Below, piece by piece: positions 17,300-26,935 of a DNA stretch of 64,000 nt. The position numbers and the translations under genes are program-made. Position 1 is the first letter of the stretch. Each line of letters opens with the position of its first letter. Source of the stretch: Desulfovirgula thermocuniculi DSM 16036 (GTDB lineage Bacteria > Bacillota > Desulfotomaculia > Desulfotomaculales > Desulfovirgulaceae); the NCBI RefSeq assembly GCF_000429345.1, contig NZ_AUBR01000007.1, positions 1 through 64,000 of the forward strand, read 5' to 3'. The notes under the pieces are model-generated. The model was not told the DNA's origin and searched no databases. It saw only the letters and a program-made list of their open reading frames with translations.

Positions 17300-17820
17300 T
17301 TGACCTCGCCTTCCTCCTGCCGCCCTTTTTTAACCTTCACGCCGAAAGAAAAGAGCAGGCCGTCCACGCGCGTGGGGGTAACCCTGCCGTGCACTTCGTC
17401 GTTAATTACCGTCACGGGGGCCATGCTGCAGCACCCCACGCAGGCCACTCTTTCCAGGCTGAACTCCCGGTCCGGTGTAACTCCCCCCACCTCAATGCCC
17501 AGGCGGCGCTTCCAGCAGTCCAGGATGACGGTGCCCCCTTTCATGTGGCAGGCCGTACCCAGGCACACTTTAATTTGCCGCCTGCCGGGGGGAGTGAGGC
17601 GGAACTGGTTGTAAAAGGTAACCACCCCGTAGACGTCCACGGGGGGTATGCCCAGCTGCCCGGCCACCTCTTCCATGGCCTCCAGCGGCACGTAGCCCAG
17701 TTTTTCCTGAATTTTCTGCAGGATGGGCACGAGGCTGCCCCTCGACCGGGGAAACCCCCGCACGGCGCTCCCGGCCGCCTCGCGGGCCGCCCTCTTTTCC
17801 TCTTCCGTGAGCAGCACCAT
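17296..17820 (-). CDS. NuoE/HydC-like [2Fe-2S] subunit
   Basis: 174 residues from the ATG at 17820. It has the thioredoxin-like [2Fe-2S] fold of the 24-kDa subunit of complex I: VYGVVTFYNQFRLTP, CLGTACHMKGG and ACVGCCSMAPV supply the four cysteines. It hands electrons between NADH-flavin and the iron-sulfur chain of the next two subunits. First gene of a three-gene operon from a sigma-A promoter. Confidence 0.92.
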   Translation of the reverse strand: MVLLTEEEKRAAREAAGSAVRGFPRSRGSLVPILQKIQEKLGYVPLEAMEEVAGQLGIPPVDVYGVVTFYNQFRLTPPGRRQIKVCLGTACHMKGGTVILDCWKRRLGIEVGGVTPDREFSLERVACVGCCSMAPVTVINDEVHGRVTPTRVDGLLFSFGVKVKKGRQEEGEVN

Positions 17821-17858
17821 AGAAAACGCAACCTCTCCCGCCCGCAAATTTTTAACCT

Positions 17859-17888
17859 ACCATAACATACCCCGGGTGGTATAGTCAA
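17859..17888 (-). promoter_or_regulatory. Sigma-A promoter of the diaphorase operon
   Basis: Minus strand: TTGACT, 18-bp spacer, TATGGT. Confidence 0.65.
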
Positions 17889-17900
17889 GAAGCAAAAATT

Positions 17901-17919
17901 ACTCCCCCATGGGGGGAGT
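17901..17919 (-). terminator. Terminator of sigH
   Basis: An 8-bp stem ACTCCCCC/GGGGGAGT followed by AATTTTTGCTT on the minus strand, 16 bp after the sigH stop. Confidence 0.8.
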
Positions 17920-17934
17920 TCTCTCGTCAGCCGG

Positions 17935-18585
17935 TTAACTGTCCAGATTGCGCCTTTCCAGGTACTTTTCCAGCTTGCGCTTAACCCTCTGCAGGGCGTT
18001 GTCAATGGACTTTACATGGCGTTTCAGGTCCTCGGCAATTTCCTGGTAGGACTTTCCTTCCAGGTAGGACATGAGCACCTTCCATTCCAGGGAGCTTAAG
18101 ATCTCGCCCATCTTTTCCTCTATATCGTAAAACTCCTCCCGGCTGATGATGAGCTCTTCCGGGTCGGTTATCCTGGCGCCGGAAATGACGTCCATCAGGG
18201 TGCGGTCGGAGTCCTCGTCGTAAATGGGCTTGTTGAGGGAAACGTAAGAGTTGAGGGGTATGTGCTTCTGGCGGGTGGCCGTTTTCACCGCCGTGATGAT
18301 CTGGCGGGTGATGCACAGCTCGGCAAAGGCCCTGAAGGAGGAGAGCTTGTCCAGCCTGAAATCGCGTATGGCCTTGTAGAGCCCGATCATCCCTTCCTGG
18401 ATGATGTCTTCCCGGTCTGCGCCGATGAGGAAGTATGAGCGTGCCTTGGCCCGCACGAAATTCTTGTACTTGTTGATTAAATACTCCAGGGCCGCCTCAT
18501 CACCCTCCCGAGCGTACTCCACCACCTCTTCGTCTTCCATCAGGTGGTAGCAGGGCACACAGTCCTTCTGGGCGCTCAGGCTCAC
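17935..18585 (-). CDS. sigH: RNA polymerase sporulation sigma factor SigH
   Basis: 216 residues, very close to SigH of Bacillus and Clostridia: region 2 has FVRAKARSYFLIGADREDII and IGLYKAIRDF; region 4 has HVKSIDNALQRVKRKLEKYL. It directs early sporulation and competence transcription. GTG start with a purine-rich site upstream; length agrees with family. It stands downstream of yacP, as in most Firmicutes, and has its own promoter inside the yacP 3' end. Confidence 0.96.
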   Translation of the reverse strand: MSLSAQKDCVPCYHLMEDEEVVEYAREGDEAALEYLINKYKNFVRAKARSYFLIGADREDIIQEGMIGLYKAIRDFRLDKLSSFRAFAELCITRQIITAVKTATRQKHIPLNSYVSLNKPIYDEDSDRTLMDVISGARITDPEELIISREEFYDIEEKMGEILSSLEWKVLMSYLEGKSYQEIAEDLKRHVKSIDNALQRVKRKLEKYLERRNLDS

Positions 18586-18763
18586 ACTTTTCCCCCCCGC
18601 ATGGCATAAGAAGAAAAAAAGAAGAGCCTTACCCCGCCTGCAGAGCCCGGTTATGCTCGCTTCCCGGCCTTTCTTTTCCGCGAACGGAGCAAGGGCATCT
18701 CCTCACCAATACCCCTCTTTTAAATGCAGCCTCTCATATTATAGATCCGCACCAGACAAACCG
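18586..18763 (-). promoter_or_regulatory. sigH leader and promoter region
   Basis: The sigma-A promoter is at 18738-18767 (TTGACG, 18 bp, TATAAT on the minus strand), overlapping the end of yacP. It leaves a leader of about 145 nt before sigH. No riboswitch was recognised in it. Confidence 0.7.
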
Positions 18764-19273
18764 TCAATGACCATCTTTGCGCCAGCGTTCAAAAATATTC
18801 TTAATTGTCTCTTCCAGGCGGTTTTCCAGGTAGCCGTCGGCCGGGCGGCCGGTGGTGTAAAAGCGGCGCCCCTCCAGGGCGGCCCGCTGCACCTTTTCCC
18901 GCAGCTCCCTGGCCGTCAGGCGGTAAGCACCCCGGCCCAGGATGACCCGCTGCTCCATCCCGTCACCGGTGGCCACGTAGACCACCCCCCGCCGGGCCAG
19001 CTCTCCGGCCAGCTGCTCGATTACCTCATCGGCGGTAACGCCGCCGGGCGTGTAGATGACCTCCACCCCGCCCGCGTCCTCGGCATGGCCCCTGCCCTTC
19101 AGGCGGTGGGCGTCGAAAACCACCACCACATGCTCGCCGCTCAGGGCGGCATAATTCACCAGTATGTCCACCAGCCGGGCCCGGGCGTGCTCCATGCTGG
19201 TGCGGTAGATCCTTTCCAGCTCCGGCCAGGCATGAATGATGTTGTAGCCGTCAACGATGAGGTATTCCTCCAT
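18764..19273 (-). CDS. NYN domain ribonuclease-like protein YacP
   Basis: 169 residues of the YacP/Rae1 family, a PIN-like NYN nuclease (YLIVDGYNIIHAWPEL at the start, VVFDAHRLKG, YTPGGVTADEVIE). Bacillus Rae1 cuts mRNA in the ribosome A site; the same role here is by homology. Overlaps the rlmB stop by 23 bp, as in many Firmicutes. Confidence 0.9.
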   Translation of the reverse strand: MEEYLIVDGYNIIHAWPELERIYRTSMEHARARLVDILVNYAALSGEHVVVVFDAHRLKGRGHAEDAGGVEVIYTPGGVTADEVIEQLAGELARRGVVYVATGDGMEQRVILGRGAYRLTARELREKVQRAALEGRRFYTTGRPADGYLENRLEETIKNIFERWRKDGH

Positions 19274-20009
19274 GGGCCTGTCTCCTCTGCCGCAGCACCT
19301 CGTAGGCCAGCAGGGCCGCCGCCACCGAGGCGTTGAGGGAAGTTACCTGCCCCCGCATGGGCAGGCTGACCAGCTGGTCACACCTCTCGCGCACCACCTT
19401 CCCCAGGCCCCTGTCCTCCCCCCCGATGACCAGGGCAATGGGCCCGGTCAGGCGCGCGTCCCAGTAAACACAGGGAGCCGTGCTTTCGGCCCCCACCACC
19501 CAGATACCCCGCTCCTTCAAGTAATCGATGGTGCGGGCCATGTTGCCCACGCGGGCCACCCGCACATGCTCCAGGGCCCCCGCCGCCGCCTTGGCCACCG
19601 CCGGGGTGAGGGCGCAGGAGCGGCGGCGGGGGATGATTACCCCGTGAACCCCCGCCGCATCTGCCGTGCGCAAAACGGCCCCCAGGTTGCGGGGGTCGGT
19701 CACCTCATGGAGCAGGATGAGGAAGGGCTCCTCGCCGCCGGCAGCCGCGAGGATCTCCTCCACCGAAGCGTAGCCCTTGGGAGCGGCCAGCGCCACCACC
19801 CCCTGGTGGGGGATGCCCCCCACCAGGTCGTCCAGCCACGCCCTCTCCACCTGCTGCACCGGCACGCCCTTTTCCCTGGCCAGCCGCAGGATCTCGGCCA
19901 CGCCGGCCCCCTTTATCCCCCCGGCCACCAGGAGTTTGTTTAGGGGGCGATTGCTCAAGAGGGCTTCTTTTACCGCATGGCGCCCGGCAACATACTCCTT
20001 ATCCTCCAC
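19251..20009 (-). CDS. rlmB: 23S rRNA 2'-O-methyltransferase (SpoU/TrmH family) RlmB
   Basis: 252 residues. N-terminal substrate-binding domain (YVAGRHAVKEALLS) and SpoU knot with LLHEVTDPRNLGAVLRTADA, GEDRGLGKVVRERCD and SLPMRGQVTSLNASVAAAL. It methylates a guanosine of 23S rRNA. It follows cysS by 30 bp; the Mini-ribonuclease III gene (mrnC) often found between cysS and rlmB is absent. Confidence 0.93.
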   Translation of the reverse strand: MEDKEYVAGRHAVKEALLSNRPLNKLLVAGGIKGAGVAEILRLAREKGVPVQQVERAWLDDLVGGIPHQGVVALAAPKGYASVEEILAAAGGEEPFLILLHEVTDPRNLGAVLRTADAAGVHGVIIPRRRSCALTPAVAKAAAGALEHVRVARVGNMARTIDYLKERGIWVVGAESTAPCVYWDARLTGPIALVIGGEDRGLGKVVRERCDQLVSLPMRGQVTSLNASVAAALLAYEVLRQRRQAHGGIPHR

Positions 20010-20039
20010 CCCGCACTTCCTCCCGCCAGGACCGGCCGG

Positions 20040-21491
20040 CTACGCCCGCCGCCAGCGGGGGCCGGCAGGCGTGTCCTCCAGGATGATGCCCAGCTCCTTC
20101 AAGCGGTCCCGGATGCGGTCGGCGGTGGCCCAGTCCTTTTTTGCGCGGGCTTCCTGGCGCACTTCCAGCAAAAGCTCGAGCAGCGCCTCGGCCAGCCCCC
20201 CGCCCTCCTCGCGCCGCTCCTCCAGCCGCATCCGCCCGGTTGCCTCGTCCACGGCAAAGATGCCCAGCACGCCGTTAAACTCCGCGGCCAGGTCCAGGGC
20301 CTTTTCCAGGGCCTCCCGGCAAACCGAGCGCTCCCCGGCGGCGTGCAGGTAGGTGTTTGCCTCGCGGGCCAGCTCGAACCACATGCTGATGGCCAGGGCG
20401 GTATTGAAGTCGTCGTCCATGGCGGCCACAAAGCCGCGCCGGCACCTCTCCAGCGCCGCCAGGAACTCCTCGTCGGCAACGCCCTTACCTTCCCGCCGGG
20501 GGCGGGACAGCGCCTCCTGTAAGAGGCGCAGGCTGTTCTTGATGCGCTCTACAGACCTCCTGGCGGCGTCCATCTTTTCGTCGTCGAAGTCCAGCGGGCT
20601 GCGGTAGTGGGTGGAGAGGAGGAAAAAGCGCACCGCCTCCGGCGGGTACTTGGCCAGGATCTCTCTGACCAGAAAGAAATTGCCCAGGGACTTAGACATT
20701 TTTTCCTGGTTGACGGTGATGAAGCCGTTATGCATCCAGTAGCGCACGAAGGTTTCGCCGGTGGCCGCCTCGGCCTGGGCAATCTCGTTTTCGTGGTGGG
20801 GGAAGATTAAATCGCTGCCCCCGCCGTGGATGTCAAAGCCGCTCCCCAGGTACTTTAAGGACATGGCGGAGCACTCGATGTGCCAGCCGGGCCGCCCCCT
20901 GCCCCAGGGGCTGTCCCAGGAAGGCTCCCCCGGCTTGGCCGCCTTCCACAACGCAAAGTCCATGGGGTGCTTTTTGCGGGGGTCTACCTCCACCCGCGCG
21001 CCGGCCTGCATCTCCTCCAGGCTGCGCCCGGAAAGCTTGCCGTACGCGGGGTAGGCGCCGATGTCAAAGTAAACGTCCCCTTCCACCACATAAGCGGCCC
21101 CCCTGTCCAGGATCCTGCGGATGAGCTCGATGATGTCCGGGATGTGCGCGGTGACCCGCGGGTGAACGTCGGCCCGCCGCACGTGCAAGGCATCGGCGTC
21201 GCGGAAGTATTCCTCTACGTACTTTTCGGCCAGGGCCAGGGGGTCGCAGCCCTCCTCCCGGGCGCGGTTGATGATTTTATCGTCCACGTCGGTAAAGTTC
21301 TGCACGTATTTTACGCGGAAGCCCCTGTACTCCAGGTAGCGGCGCACGGTATCGAAAAAAACGATGGGGCGGGCGTTGCCGAGGTGGATGAAGTTGTAGG
21401 TGGTGGGCCCGCAAACGTACATATAGACGCGCCCCGGCTCGCGGGGCACGAATTTTTCCTTGCGCTTGCTCAAGGTGTTGTATATTTCCAT
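20040..21491 (-). CDS. cysS: Cysteinyl-tRNA synthetase
   Basis: 483 residues, usual length. Class I synthetase motifs [10 protein letters not shown] (HIGH) and EKMSKSLGN (KMSKS); zinc ligands include CGPTTYN, and [22 protein letters not shown] are specific for CysRS. Start overlaps cysE by 22 bp. Confidence 0.97.
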   Translation of the reverse strand: MEIYNTLSKRKEKFVPREPGRVYMYVCGPTTYNFIHLGNARPIVFFDTVRRYLEYRGFRVKYVQNFTDVDDKIINRAREEGCDPLALAEKYVEEYFRDADALHVRRADVHPRVTAHIPDIIELIRRILDRGAAYVVEGDVYFDIGAYPAYGKLSGRSLEEMQAGARVEVDPRKKHPMDFALWKAAKPGEPSWDSPWGRGRPGWHIECSAMSLKYLGSGFDIHGGGSDLIFPHHENEIAQAEAATGETFVRYWMHNGFITVNQEKMSKSLGNFFLVREILAKYPPEAVRFFLLSTHYRSPLDFDDEKMDAARRSVERIKNSLRLLQEALSRPRREGKGVADEEFLAALERCRRGFVAAMDDDFNTALAISMWFELAREANTYLHAAGERSVCREALEKALDLAAEFNGVLGIFAVDEATGRMRLEERREEGGGLAEALLELLLEVRQEARAKKDWATADRIRDRLKELGIILEDTPAGPRWRRA

Positions 21492-22255
21492 GTCGCACCT
21501 TCCTCCCGGGTATCGCCCCGGCCTGCCGCCGCCCGGACCGGAGACTTCCCGCCTCCCGCCGGAGCGGCGGGCGCGCTTTGGGCCGGGGCAACGGCGGCCA
21601 CCCTTTCCTCCAGCTCCGCCAGGCGCTTTTCCAGTCCTTCTATTTTCTGCACCAGGGAGTTTATGGCTTCCGCCACCGGGTCGGGGAGCAGGTCGTGCCG
21701 CAGGTCGATTTCCGGCGCGCTGGCGGGGGCCACGCGCCTGCCGTCCCGCACGACCACCTTCCCCGGCACGCCCACCACCGTGCTGTTGGGGGGCACGTCC
21801 TTGAGCACCACCGAGCCGGCGCCGATCTTGGAGTTGTCCCCGACGGTGATGGCGCCCAGCACCTTTGCCCCCGCGCTGATGACCACGTTGTTGCCGATGG
21901 TGGGGTGGCGCTTGCCCTTTTCCTTCCCCGTGCCCCCCAGGGTCACCCCCTGGTAAATGGTCACGTTGTCGCCAATTTCGGTGGTTTCCCCGATGACCAC
22001 GCCGGCCCCGTGGTCGATGAAGAAGCCCTGCCCGATCTTGGCGCCGGGGTGGATTTCAATCTGCGTCAAAAAGCGGCTGATGTGCGAAATCAGCCTAGCC
22101 ACCGTGTAAAGGCGCCGGCGGTAAAACCAGTGGGCAACCCGGTGCATGATGATGGCGTGCAGGCCGGGGTAGCAGAGCAACACCTCCAGGAGGCTCTTGG
22201 CTGCCGGGTCCCGCTCAAAAATGACCTGGATATCGCGTTTAATTTGCTTTAGCAT
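21470..22255 (-). CDS. cysE: Serine O-acetyltransferase
   Basis: 261 residues. The left-handed beta-helix acetyltransferase has the CysE motifs [30 protein letters not shown] and [15 protein letters not shown]. It makes O-acetylserine, the cysteine precursor. The C-terminal 70 residues are a longer than usual coiled-coil/Ala-Pro tail. It is coupled with gltX (17-bp overlap) and cysS. Confidence 0.94.
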   Translation of the reverse strand: MLKQIKRDIQVIFERDPAAKSLLEVLLCYPGLHAIIMHRVAHWFYRRRLYTVARLISHISRFLTQIEIHPGAKIGQGFFIDHGAGVVIGETTEIGDNVTIYQGVTLGGTGKEKGKRHPTIGNNVVISAGAKVLGAITVGDNSKIGAGSVVLKDVPPNSTVVGVPGKVVVRDGRRVAPASAPEIDLRHDLLPDPVAEAINSLVQKIEGLEKRLAELEERVAAVAPAQSAPAAPAGGGKSPVRAAAGRGDTREEGATWKYTTP

Positions 22256-23720
22256 GGCCTTCCCTCCATGCCAGCGCCCTCTGCAGGCGGGAAATAACCT
22301 TTTCCTTGCCCAAAAGGGAAATTACCAGGTGCAGTTCCGGGCCCTGGGTGCGCCCGGTAAGGGCCACGCGCACGGGCAGGTAGGCCCTGCGGGGAGCCAG
22401 ACCCGCCTCCTTGGGCAGCTTTTTAAGCACGGCGGCCACGGCGGCCTCATCGTCCAGGCTTTCTGCCCCTTTCACCTTTTCCGCCAGCACGGCGAGCACC
22501 CTGCCCGCCTCCTCCCAGGCCAGAACCTCCCGCGCCTCCTCGTCTTCCGGCTCCACTTCCGCCGCAAAGAATACCCTGGCGTGCTCAACAGCTTCCGCCA
22601 GGGTGGTCAGGTACTCCCGCACCACCCCCATCAGCCGCACAAGCCAGCGGAACTGCTCGGGGGTTACCTCGCCCGCCACCAGGCCGGCCCTTTGCAGGAA
22701 GGGAAGGGCCAGCTCCGTTACCCGCTCCAGCGGGCTGTGGCGGATGTAGTGGGCATTCAGCCAGTTCAGCTTGTTTAGGTCAAAAACGGCCGGGCTCTTG
22801 GACACCCTCTCCAGGGAAAACTCCCTCACCAGCTCCTCCACGGTGAAGATCTCCTGCTCCCCGCCGGGCGACCATCCCAGGAGGGCCAGGAAGTTGACCA
22901 CCGCCTCGGGCAGGTAGCCCATCTCCCGGTACTGGTCGATGGAGGTGGCCCCGTGCCGCTTGCTCATCTTGGCGCGGTCCTCGCCCAGGATCAGCGAGAT
23001 GTGGGCAAACTCGGGCACCGGCCAGCCAAGGGCCCTGTACAGGAGCACCTGGCGGGGGGTGTTGGAGAGGTGCTCCTCCGCCCGGATGACGTGGGTAACC
23101 CCCATCAGGTAATCGTCCACCACCACGGCAAAGTTGTACGTGGGGATGCCGTCCGACTTCATGATGATGAAATCGCCGATGCCGGTGGAATCAAAGGGCA
23201 CCGGCCCGCGCACCAGGTCGCGCACCAGGATGGTTTCCCCGGGGGTGACGGCAAAGCGCAGCGCCGGGCGGCGCCCCTCCTCCTCCAGGCGCCGCCTCTC
23301 CTCCGGGGAGAGGCGCCGGCAACGCCCGCCGTAGCGGGGCATCTCCCCGCGGGAGAGAAATTCCTCCCTCTCCCTGGCCAGCTCCTCCTCGGTACAGTAG
23401 CAGGGGTAGGCCAGCCCGGCCTGTTCCAACTGCGCGGCGTAGCGGCGGTATATCTCCAGGCGCTCCGTCTGCCGGTAGGGCCCGTGGGGGCCGCCCACGT
23501 CCACCCCCTCATCCCAGTCGAGGCCCAACCAGCGCAGGGCGCGCAGGATATTTTCTTCGGACTCCCGGCTGGAGCGCTCAAGGTCCGTATCCTCAATGCG
23601 CAGGATGAAGGTCCCGCCGTTTTTGCGGGCAAAAAGCCAGTTAAAAAGCGCCGAACGCGCTCCACCAATGTGCAGGGGACCGGTGGGGCTGGGAGCAAAA
23701 CGCACTCTTACGCCGGACAA
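22239..23720 (-). CDS. gltX: Glutamyl-tRNA synthetase
   Basis: 493 residues. Class I motifs [18 protein letters not shown] and [24 protein letters not shown] is typical of GluRS. First gene of gltX-cysE-cysS-rlmB-yacP, read from a sigma-A promoter at 23773-23801. Confidence 0.97.
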   Translation of the reverse strand: MSGVRVRFAPSPTGPLHIGGARSALFNWLFARKNGGTFILRIEDTDLERSSRESEENILRALRWLGLDWDEGVDVGGPHGPYRQTERLEIYRRYAAQLEQAGLAYPCYCTEEELAREREEFLSRGEMPRYGGRCRRLSPEERRRLEEEGRRPALRFAVTPGETILVRDLVRGPVPFDSTGIGDFIIMKSDGIPTYNFAVVVDDYLMGVTHVIRAEEHLSNTPRQVLLYRALGWPVPEFAHISLILGEDRAKMSKRHGATSIDQYREMGYLPEAVVNFLALLGWSPGGEQEIFTVEELVREFSLERVSKSPAVFDLNKLNWLNAHYIRHSPLERVTELALPFLQRAGLVAGEVTPEQFRWLVRLMGVVREYLTTLAEAVEHARVFFAAEVEPEDEEAREVLAWEEAGRVLAVLAEKVKGAESLDDEAAVAAVLKKLPKEAGLAPRRAYLPVRVALTGRTQGPELHLVISLLGKEKVISRLQRALAWREGHAKAN

Positions 23721-23772
23721 AAAAGGCCCTCCTCCGCAAACCAGAATTTTGCCGCTCTTAAGCTTGTCCCAT

Positions 23773-23801
23773 ATTATACACCCGCCGGCTCAAAGAGACA
23801 A
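23773..23801 (-). promoter_or_regulatory. Sigma-A promoter of the gltX operon
   Basis: Minus strand: TTGTCT, 17 bp, TATAAT. The leader is only about 45 nt, too short for a T-box. Confidence 0.7.
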
Positions 23802-23881
23802 CTTTCCAGGGGCTTTTTCACCCCCGACCGGCGGCCAATCTTTCCGCCGCACCCTTATGGCATTTTTTGTCTCCGGTAAGG

Positions 23882-23887
23882 TATAAT
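23882..23887 (+). promoter_or_regulatory. -10 box of coaE promoter
   Basis: TATAAT 26 bp before the coaE start; no convincing -35 box at 16-18 bp upstream. Confidence 0.45.
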
Positions 23888-23913
23888 ATGAGGTGAAAGG
23901 GAGTGTCGCGACA

Positions 23914-24519
23914 GTGATTGTAGGGCTAACCGGCGGCATTGCCACCGGCAAAAGCACGGTGGCGCGCATGTTCGGCGAGCTGGGAGCACACGTCATCGAC
24001 TTTGATGCCCTGGCCCGCCAGGCGGTAGAACCCGGCAAGCCGGCCTGGCAGGAGATTGTCGACTGCTTCGGCGCGGGGATTTTAAACCCCGACCGGACCA
24101 TCAACCGCCAAAAGCTGGGGCGCCTGGTTTTCGACGACCCGGAGAAGCTGCAGAAATTAAACCAGATCGTCCACCCCCGGGTATTCGCGATGGACCGGCA
24201 GGTTACGGAGGAAATAAGGCAGAAGGACCCCCGCGCCATCATCGTCAAGGAGATCCCCCTCCTCCTGGAGGCGGGCGCGGCCCGCGGGGTGGACAAGGTG
24301 GTGGTGGTCTACGCCTCCCCGGAGGAACAGCTCAAAAGGCTCCTTTCGCGGGGCCTAACGAGCGAGGAGGCCCTCAAAAGAATGAGGGCCCAGGCTCCCC
24401 TGGACCAGAAAGTGCGGCTGGCCGATTACGTGATATACAACGAGGGCAGCATGGAGGAAACCCGGCGGCAGGTAGAAGAGGTTTACGCGGAGCTGTTAAA
24501 GCTGGCCTCCTCTCGGTAG
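23914..24519 (+). CDS. coaE: Dephospho-CoA kinase
   Basis: 201 residues. P-loop GLTGGIATGKSTVAR at the N-terminus, then DFDALARQAVEPG, the CoaE fold. It phosphorylates dephospho-CoA in the last step of CoA synthesis. I chose the GTG at 23914 because AAAGGGAG lies 10 bases upstream and it gives the usual short N-terminus; a GTG seven codons upstream is possible. It is divergent from gltX and its last 37 bases overlap the 3' end of the convergent ispDF gene, an unusual insertion in this cluster. Confidence 0.94.
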   Translation: MIVGLTGGIATGKSTVARMFGELGAHVIDFDALARQAVEPGKPAWQEIVDCFGAGILNPDRTINRQKLGRLVFDDPEKLQKLNQIVHPRVFAMDRQVTEEIRQKDPRAIIVKEIPLLLEAGAARGVDKVVVVYASPEEQLKRLLSRGLTSEEALKRMRAQAPLDQKVRLADYVIYNEGSMEETRRQVEEVYAELLKLASSR

Positions 24520-25673
24520 CCCAGCGCCGCCACGGCGTAGGCCGCCATGCCTTCGCCCCTCCCGGCAAAGCCGAGGCCCTCGGTGGTGGTGGCCTTGACG
24601 TTGACCCGCGCGGCATCCACCCCCAGGGCCCGCGCGATGTTGTGCTCCATGGCGGGGATGTAGCCCGCCAGGCGGGGGGCCTGGGCAACCAGCGTGGCGT
24701 CGATGTTCTGCACCCGGAAGCCCTTTTGGGACAGCATCTGCCCCACCTGCTCCAGCAGCCAAAGGCTGCTCGCACCGGCATAGTGGGGATCGGTGTCCGG
24801 AAAGTGGCGGCCAATGTCCCCCAGGCCTGCCGCCCCCAGAAGGGCGTCCATGACGGCGTGCAGGAGCACGTCGGCATCCGAGTGGCCCTCCAGGCCCAGG
24901 GGAAAGGGCACGGTCACGCCGCCCAGGACCAGGGGCCGGCCTGCCACCAGCCGGTGCACGTCATAGCCAAAGCCAAAGCGCACGGGCATCACCCCCCCCA
25001 CCAGCGCCAGGGCGGCCTCGTAGTCTTCCGGGAAGGTGATCTTGAGGTTGCGGTAGGACCCGCGGACCAGCCTGACCGGGTGCCCCAGGGCCTCCACCAG
25101 GGCGGCGTCGTCCGTGGCCGCCAGGCCCAGCTCCCTTGCCCGGCGGTGCGCCTCCAGGAGCAGCGCAAAGCGGAAGGCCTGGGGGGTCTGGGCCAGCCAG
25201 AGCCGCTCCCGGGGGAGGGTACGGGCCACAAAGCCGTCGCCGTCCGCCTCCTTCACCGTGTCCCTCACCGGCACGGCAAGGGTGGCCGCCCCCCAGTGAT
25301 TTGCCTCTGCCAGCACCGCCTCCACGAGCTCCGGCTCCAGGAGCGGCCTGGCCCCGTCATGCACGATCACCATCCCCGTCCGGGGGGAGAGGGCCAGGAG
25401 GCCGGCCAGCACGGACTCCTGCCTGCTCTCCCCCCCGGGAACCACGGCCACCACTTTCCGGCAGCCCCACTCCCCGCGGGCCAGGACCGCCACGCGCCCG
25501 GTTTCCCCGGGCGGGGCCACCACCACGCATTCCTCCACGGAGGGAGCCGCTTCAAAGGCCAGGAGGCTGCGGGCCAGCACAGGCAGGCCCCCCAGAGGCA
25601 GGAATTGCTTGTTTACCCCGCCCATGCGCGCCGCCCTGCCTGCGGCCACAATCACGGCAGCGACTTTGCCCAA
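24483..25673 (-). CDS. ispDF: Bifunctional IspD/IspF (MEP isoprenoid pathway)
   Basis: 396 residues, a fusion. Residues 1-230: 2-C-methyl-D-erythritol 4-phosphate cytidylyltransferase with VIVAAGRAARMGGVNKQFL and VHDGARPLL. Residues 232-396: 2,4-cyclodiphosphate synthase with FGYDVHRLVAGRPL and HSDADVLLHAVMDA. It performs two non-consecutive steps of the MEP pathway. Its start overlaps the PIN-TRAM gene by 22 bp; the fused form occurs in various bacteria. Confidence 0.95.
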   Translation of the reverse strand: MGKVAAVIVAAGRAARMGGVNKQFLPLGGLPVLARSLLAFEAAPSVEECVVVAPPGETGRVAVLARGEWGCRKVVAVVPGGESRQESVLAGLLALSPRTGMVIVHDGARPLLEPELVEAVLAEANHWGAATLAVPVRDTVKEADGDGFVARTLPRERLWLAQTPQAFRFALLLEAHRRARELGLAATDDAALVEALGHPVRLVRGSYRNLKITFPEDYEAALALVGGVMPVRFGFGYDVHRLVAGRPLVLGGVTVPFPLGLEGHSDADVLLHAVMDALLGAAGLGDIGRHFPDTDPHYAGASSLWLLEQVGQMLSQKGFRVQNIDATLVAQAPRLAGYIPAMEHNIARALGVDAARVNVKATTTEGLGFAGRGEGMAAYAVAALGYREEASFNSSA

Positions 25674-26791
25674 GGACGCTCTCCCTGCCCCTCTTCATGG
25701 CGCTGCTCCTGACGGGGCCGGGCAAAAATCATGCGCCCGGCGGCGGTCTGCAGCACGCTGGTCACCAGCACGTTGATGGTCTGGCCTATGTATTTTTTGC
25801 CCCCCTCTACCACGATCATGGTCCCGTCGTCCAGGTAGCCCACGCCCTGGCCCGCCTCCTTGCCGTCCCGCAGCACCTGCACGGTCATCTCCTCCCCCGG
25901 CAGCACTACGGGCTTGATGGCGTTGGCCAGCTCGTTGATGTTCAGCACCTTCACCCCGTGGAGCTCGGCCACCTTGTTCAGGTTATAGTCGTTGGTCATG
26001 ATCTTTGCCCCCAGCCGCTGGGCCATCTTCACCAGCTTGGTGTCCACCTCGCCGGCGTTCTCCAAGCCCTTCACGTTGTCCACTATTTGCACCTTTGAGG
26101 GATGGCTCTTGCGCATCTGGTTTAAAATGTCCAGGCCGCGGCGCCCGCGGTTGCGCTTTAAGACGTCCGGCGAGTCGGCTATGTGGCGCAGCTCCTCCAG
26201 CACAAAACCCGGCACCACCAGGGTTCCCTCAATGAAGCCGCTCTCCACAAGGTCGGCAATGCGCCCGTCAATGATCACGCTGGTGTCCAGGATCTTCAGG
26301 TTGGACTGGCGGTTTTCTCCCCGCCAGGACTTGTCCTTCCCAAAGCGGGGGAGGCTGCCGAACAGCCCCACAACCTCTTCGCGCTTTTTGAGGGCCACGC
26401 TCATGCCCAGGTAGCCCAGCAGCAGCGAGACGAGCACCCAGATGATCTTACCCAGAAAACCCAGCACGGAAAAGACGGAACCGAGCAAATTAGCAATGAT
26501 GAGTCCCATAATTAACCCGGCCGAACCCGCCAGCAGGTCCTGGACGGGCGTCTTGAAAAGGCGCTGCTCGAGAAAAGAGGTTACCCACAGCGCCCCCCGG
26601 ATAATAGGGGTTGCCAGGAGCAGGCCCAGGATCAGCCCCACGAGGGTCCCCAGGGCCAGGACGCCTACTTTCAGCTGGGGCAGTCCGGCGGGCAGGACGA
26701 GGAGGTTTTTTTCCAGGAGCACGAAAACGGCATAAAATCCCATGGCGGCAAAAAGGGCCAGCAGCAGAAAAAAAATAACGCGCCTTATCAT
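25652..26791 (-). CDS. PIN and TRAM domain membrane protein (YacL-like)
   Basis: 379 residues. Four membrane segments lie within about the first 140 residues. A PIN nuclease-like domain begins KILDTSVIIDGRIADL with acidic residues at VDTKLVKMA and MTNDYNLN, and a C-terminal TRAM domain (EMTVQVLRDGKEAGQGVGY) may bind RNA. YacL-family proteins sit between disA/carD and ispD in most Firmicutes; role unproven. Confidence 0.92.
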   Translation of the reverse strand: MIRRVIFFLLLALFAAMGFYAVFVLLEKNLLVLPAGLPQLKVGVLALGTLVGLILGLLLATPIIRGALWVTSFLEQRLFKTPVQDLLAGSAGLIMGLIIANLLGSVFSVLGFLGKIIWVLVSLLLGYLGMSVALKKREEVVGLFGSLPRFGKDKSWRGENRQSNLKILDTSVIIDGRIADLVESGFIEGTLVVPGFVLEELRHIADSPDVLKRNRGRRGLDILNQMRKSHPSKVQIVDNVKGLENAGEVDTKLVKMAQRLGAKIMTNDYNLNKVAELHGVKVLNINELANAIKPVVLPGEEMTVQVLRDGKEAGQGVGYLDDGTMIVVEGGKKYIGQTINVLVTSVLQTAAGRMIFARPRQEQRHEEGQGERPWAKSLP

Positions 26792-26839
26792 TCTTCACCA
26801 CCTTTCCCCCAGGGAAAGTGTAAACTCCGGGTAACTATA

Positions 26840-26868
26840 ATTATAGTACCACCAAGTAGCCACTTCAA
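26840..26868 (-). promoter_or_regulatory. Sigma-A promoter of the PIN-TRAM/ispDF operon
   Basis: Minus strand: TTGAAG, 17 bp, TATAAT. Confidence 0.7.
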
Positions 26869-26908
26869 CTAAAAACTGGAGGACATTTTCCGGCAGAAAA
26901 CAAAAAAT

Positions 26909-26931
26909 ACACGCCAGGCACACCGACGTGT
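26909..26931 (-). terminator. Terminator of carD
   Basis: Short stem ACACG/CGTGT with inner pairing, followed on the minus strand by ATTTTTTGTTTT. Confidence 0.6.
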
Positions 26932-26935
26932 AAAA

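Noticed and set aside
20880-21956. 358-codon plus-strand open frame
   Set aside because: Antisense to cysS and cysE, which are certain.
23721-23770. T-box riboswitch before gltX
   Set aside because: The leader from the mapped promoter is only about 45 nt, with no specifier loop or T-box sequence.
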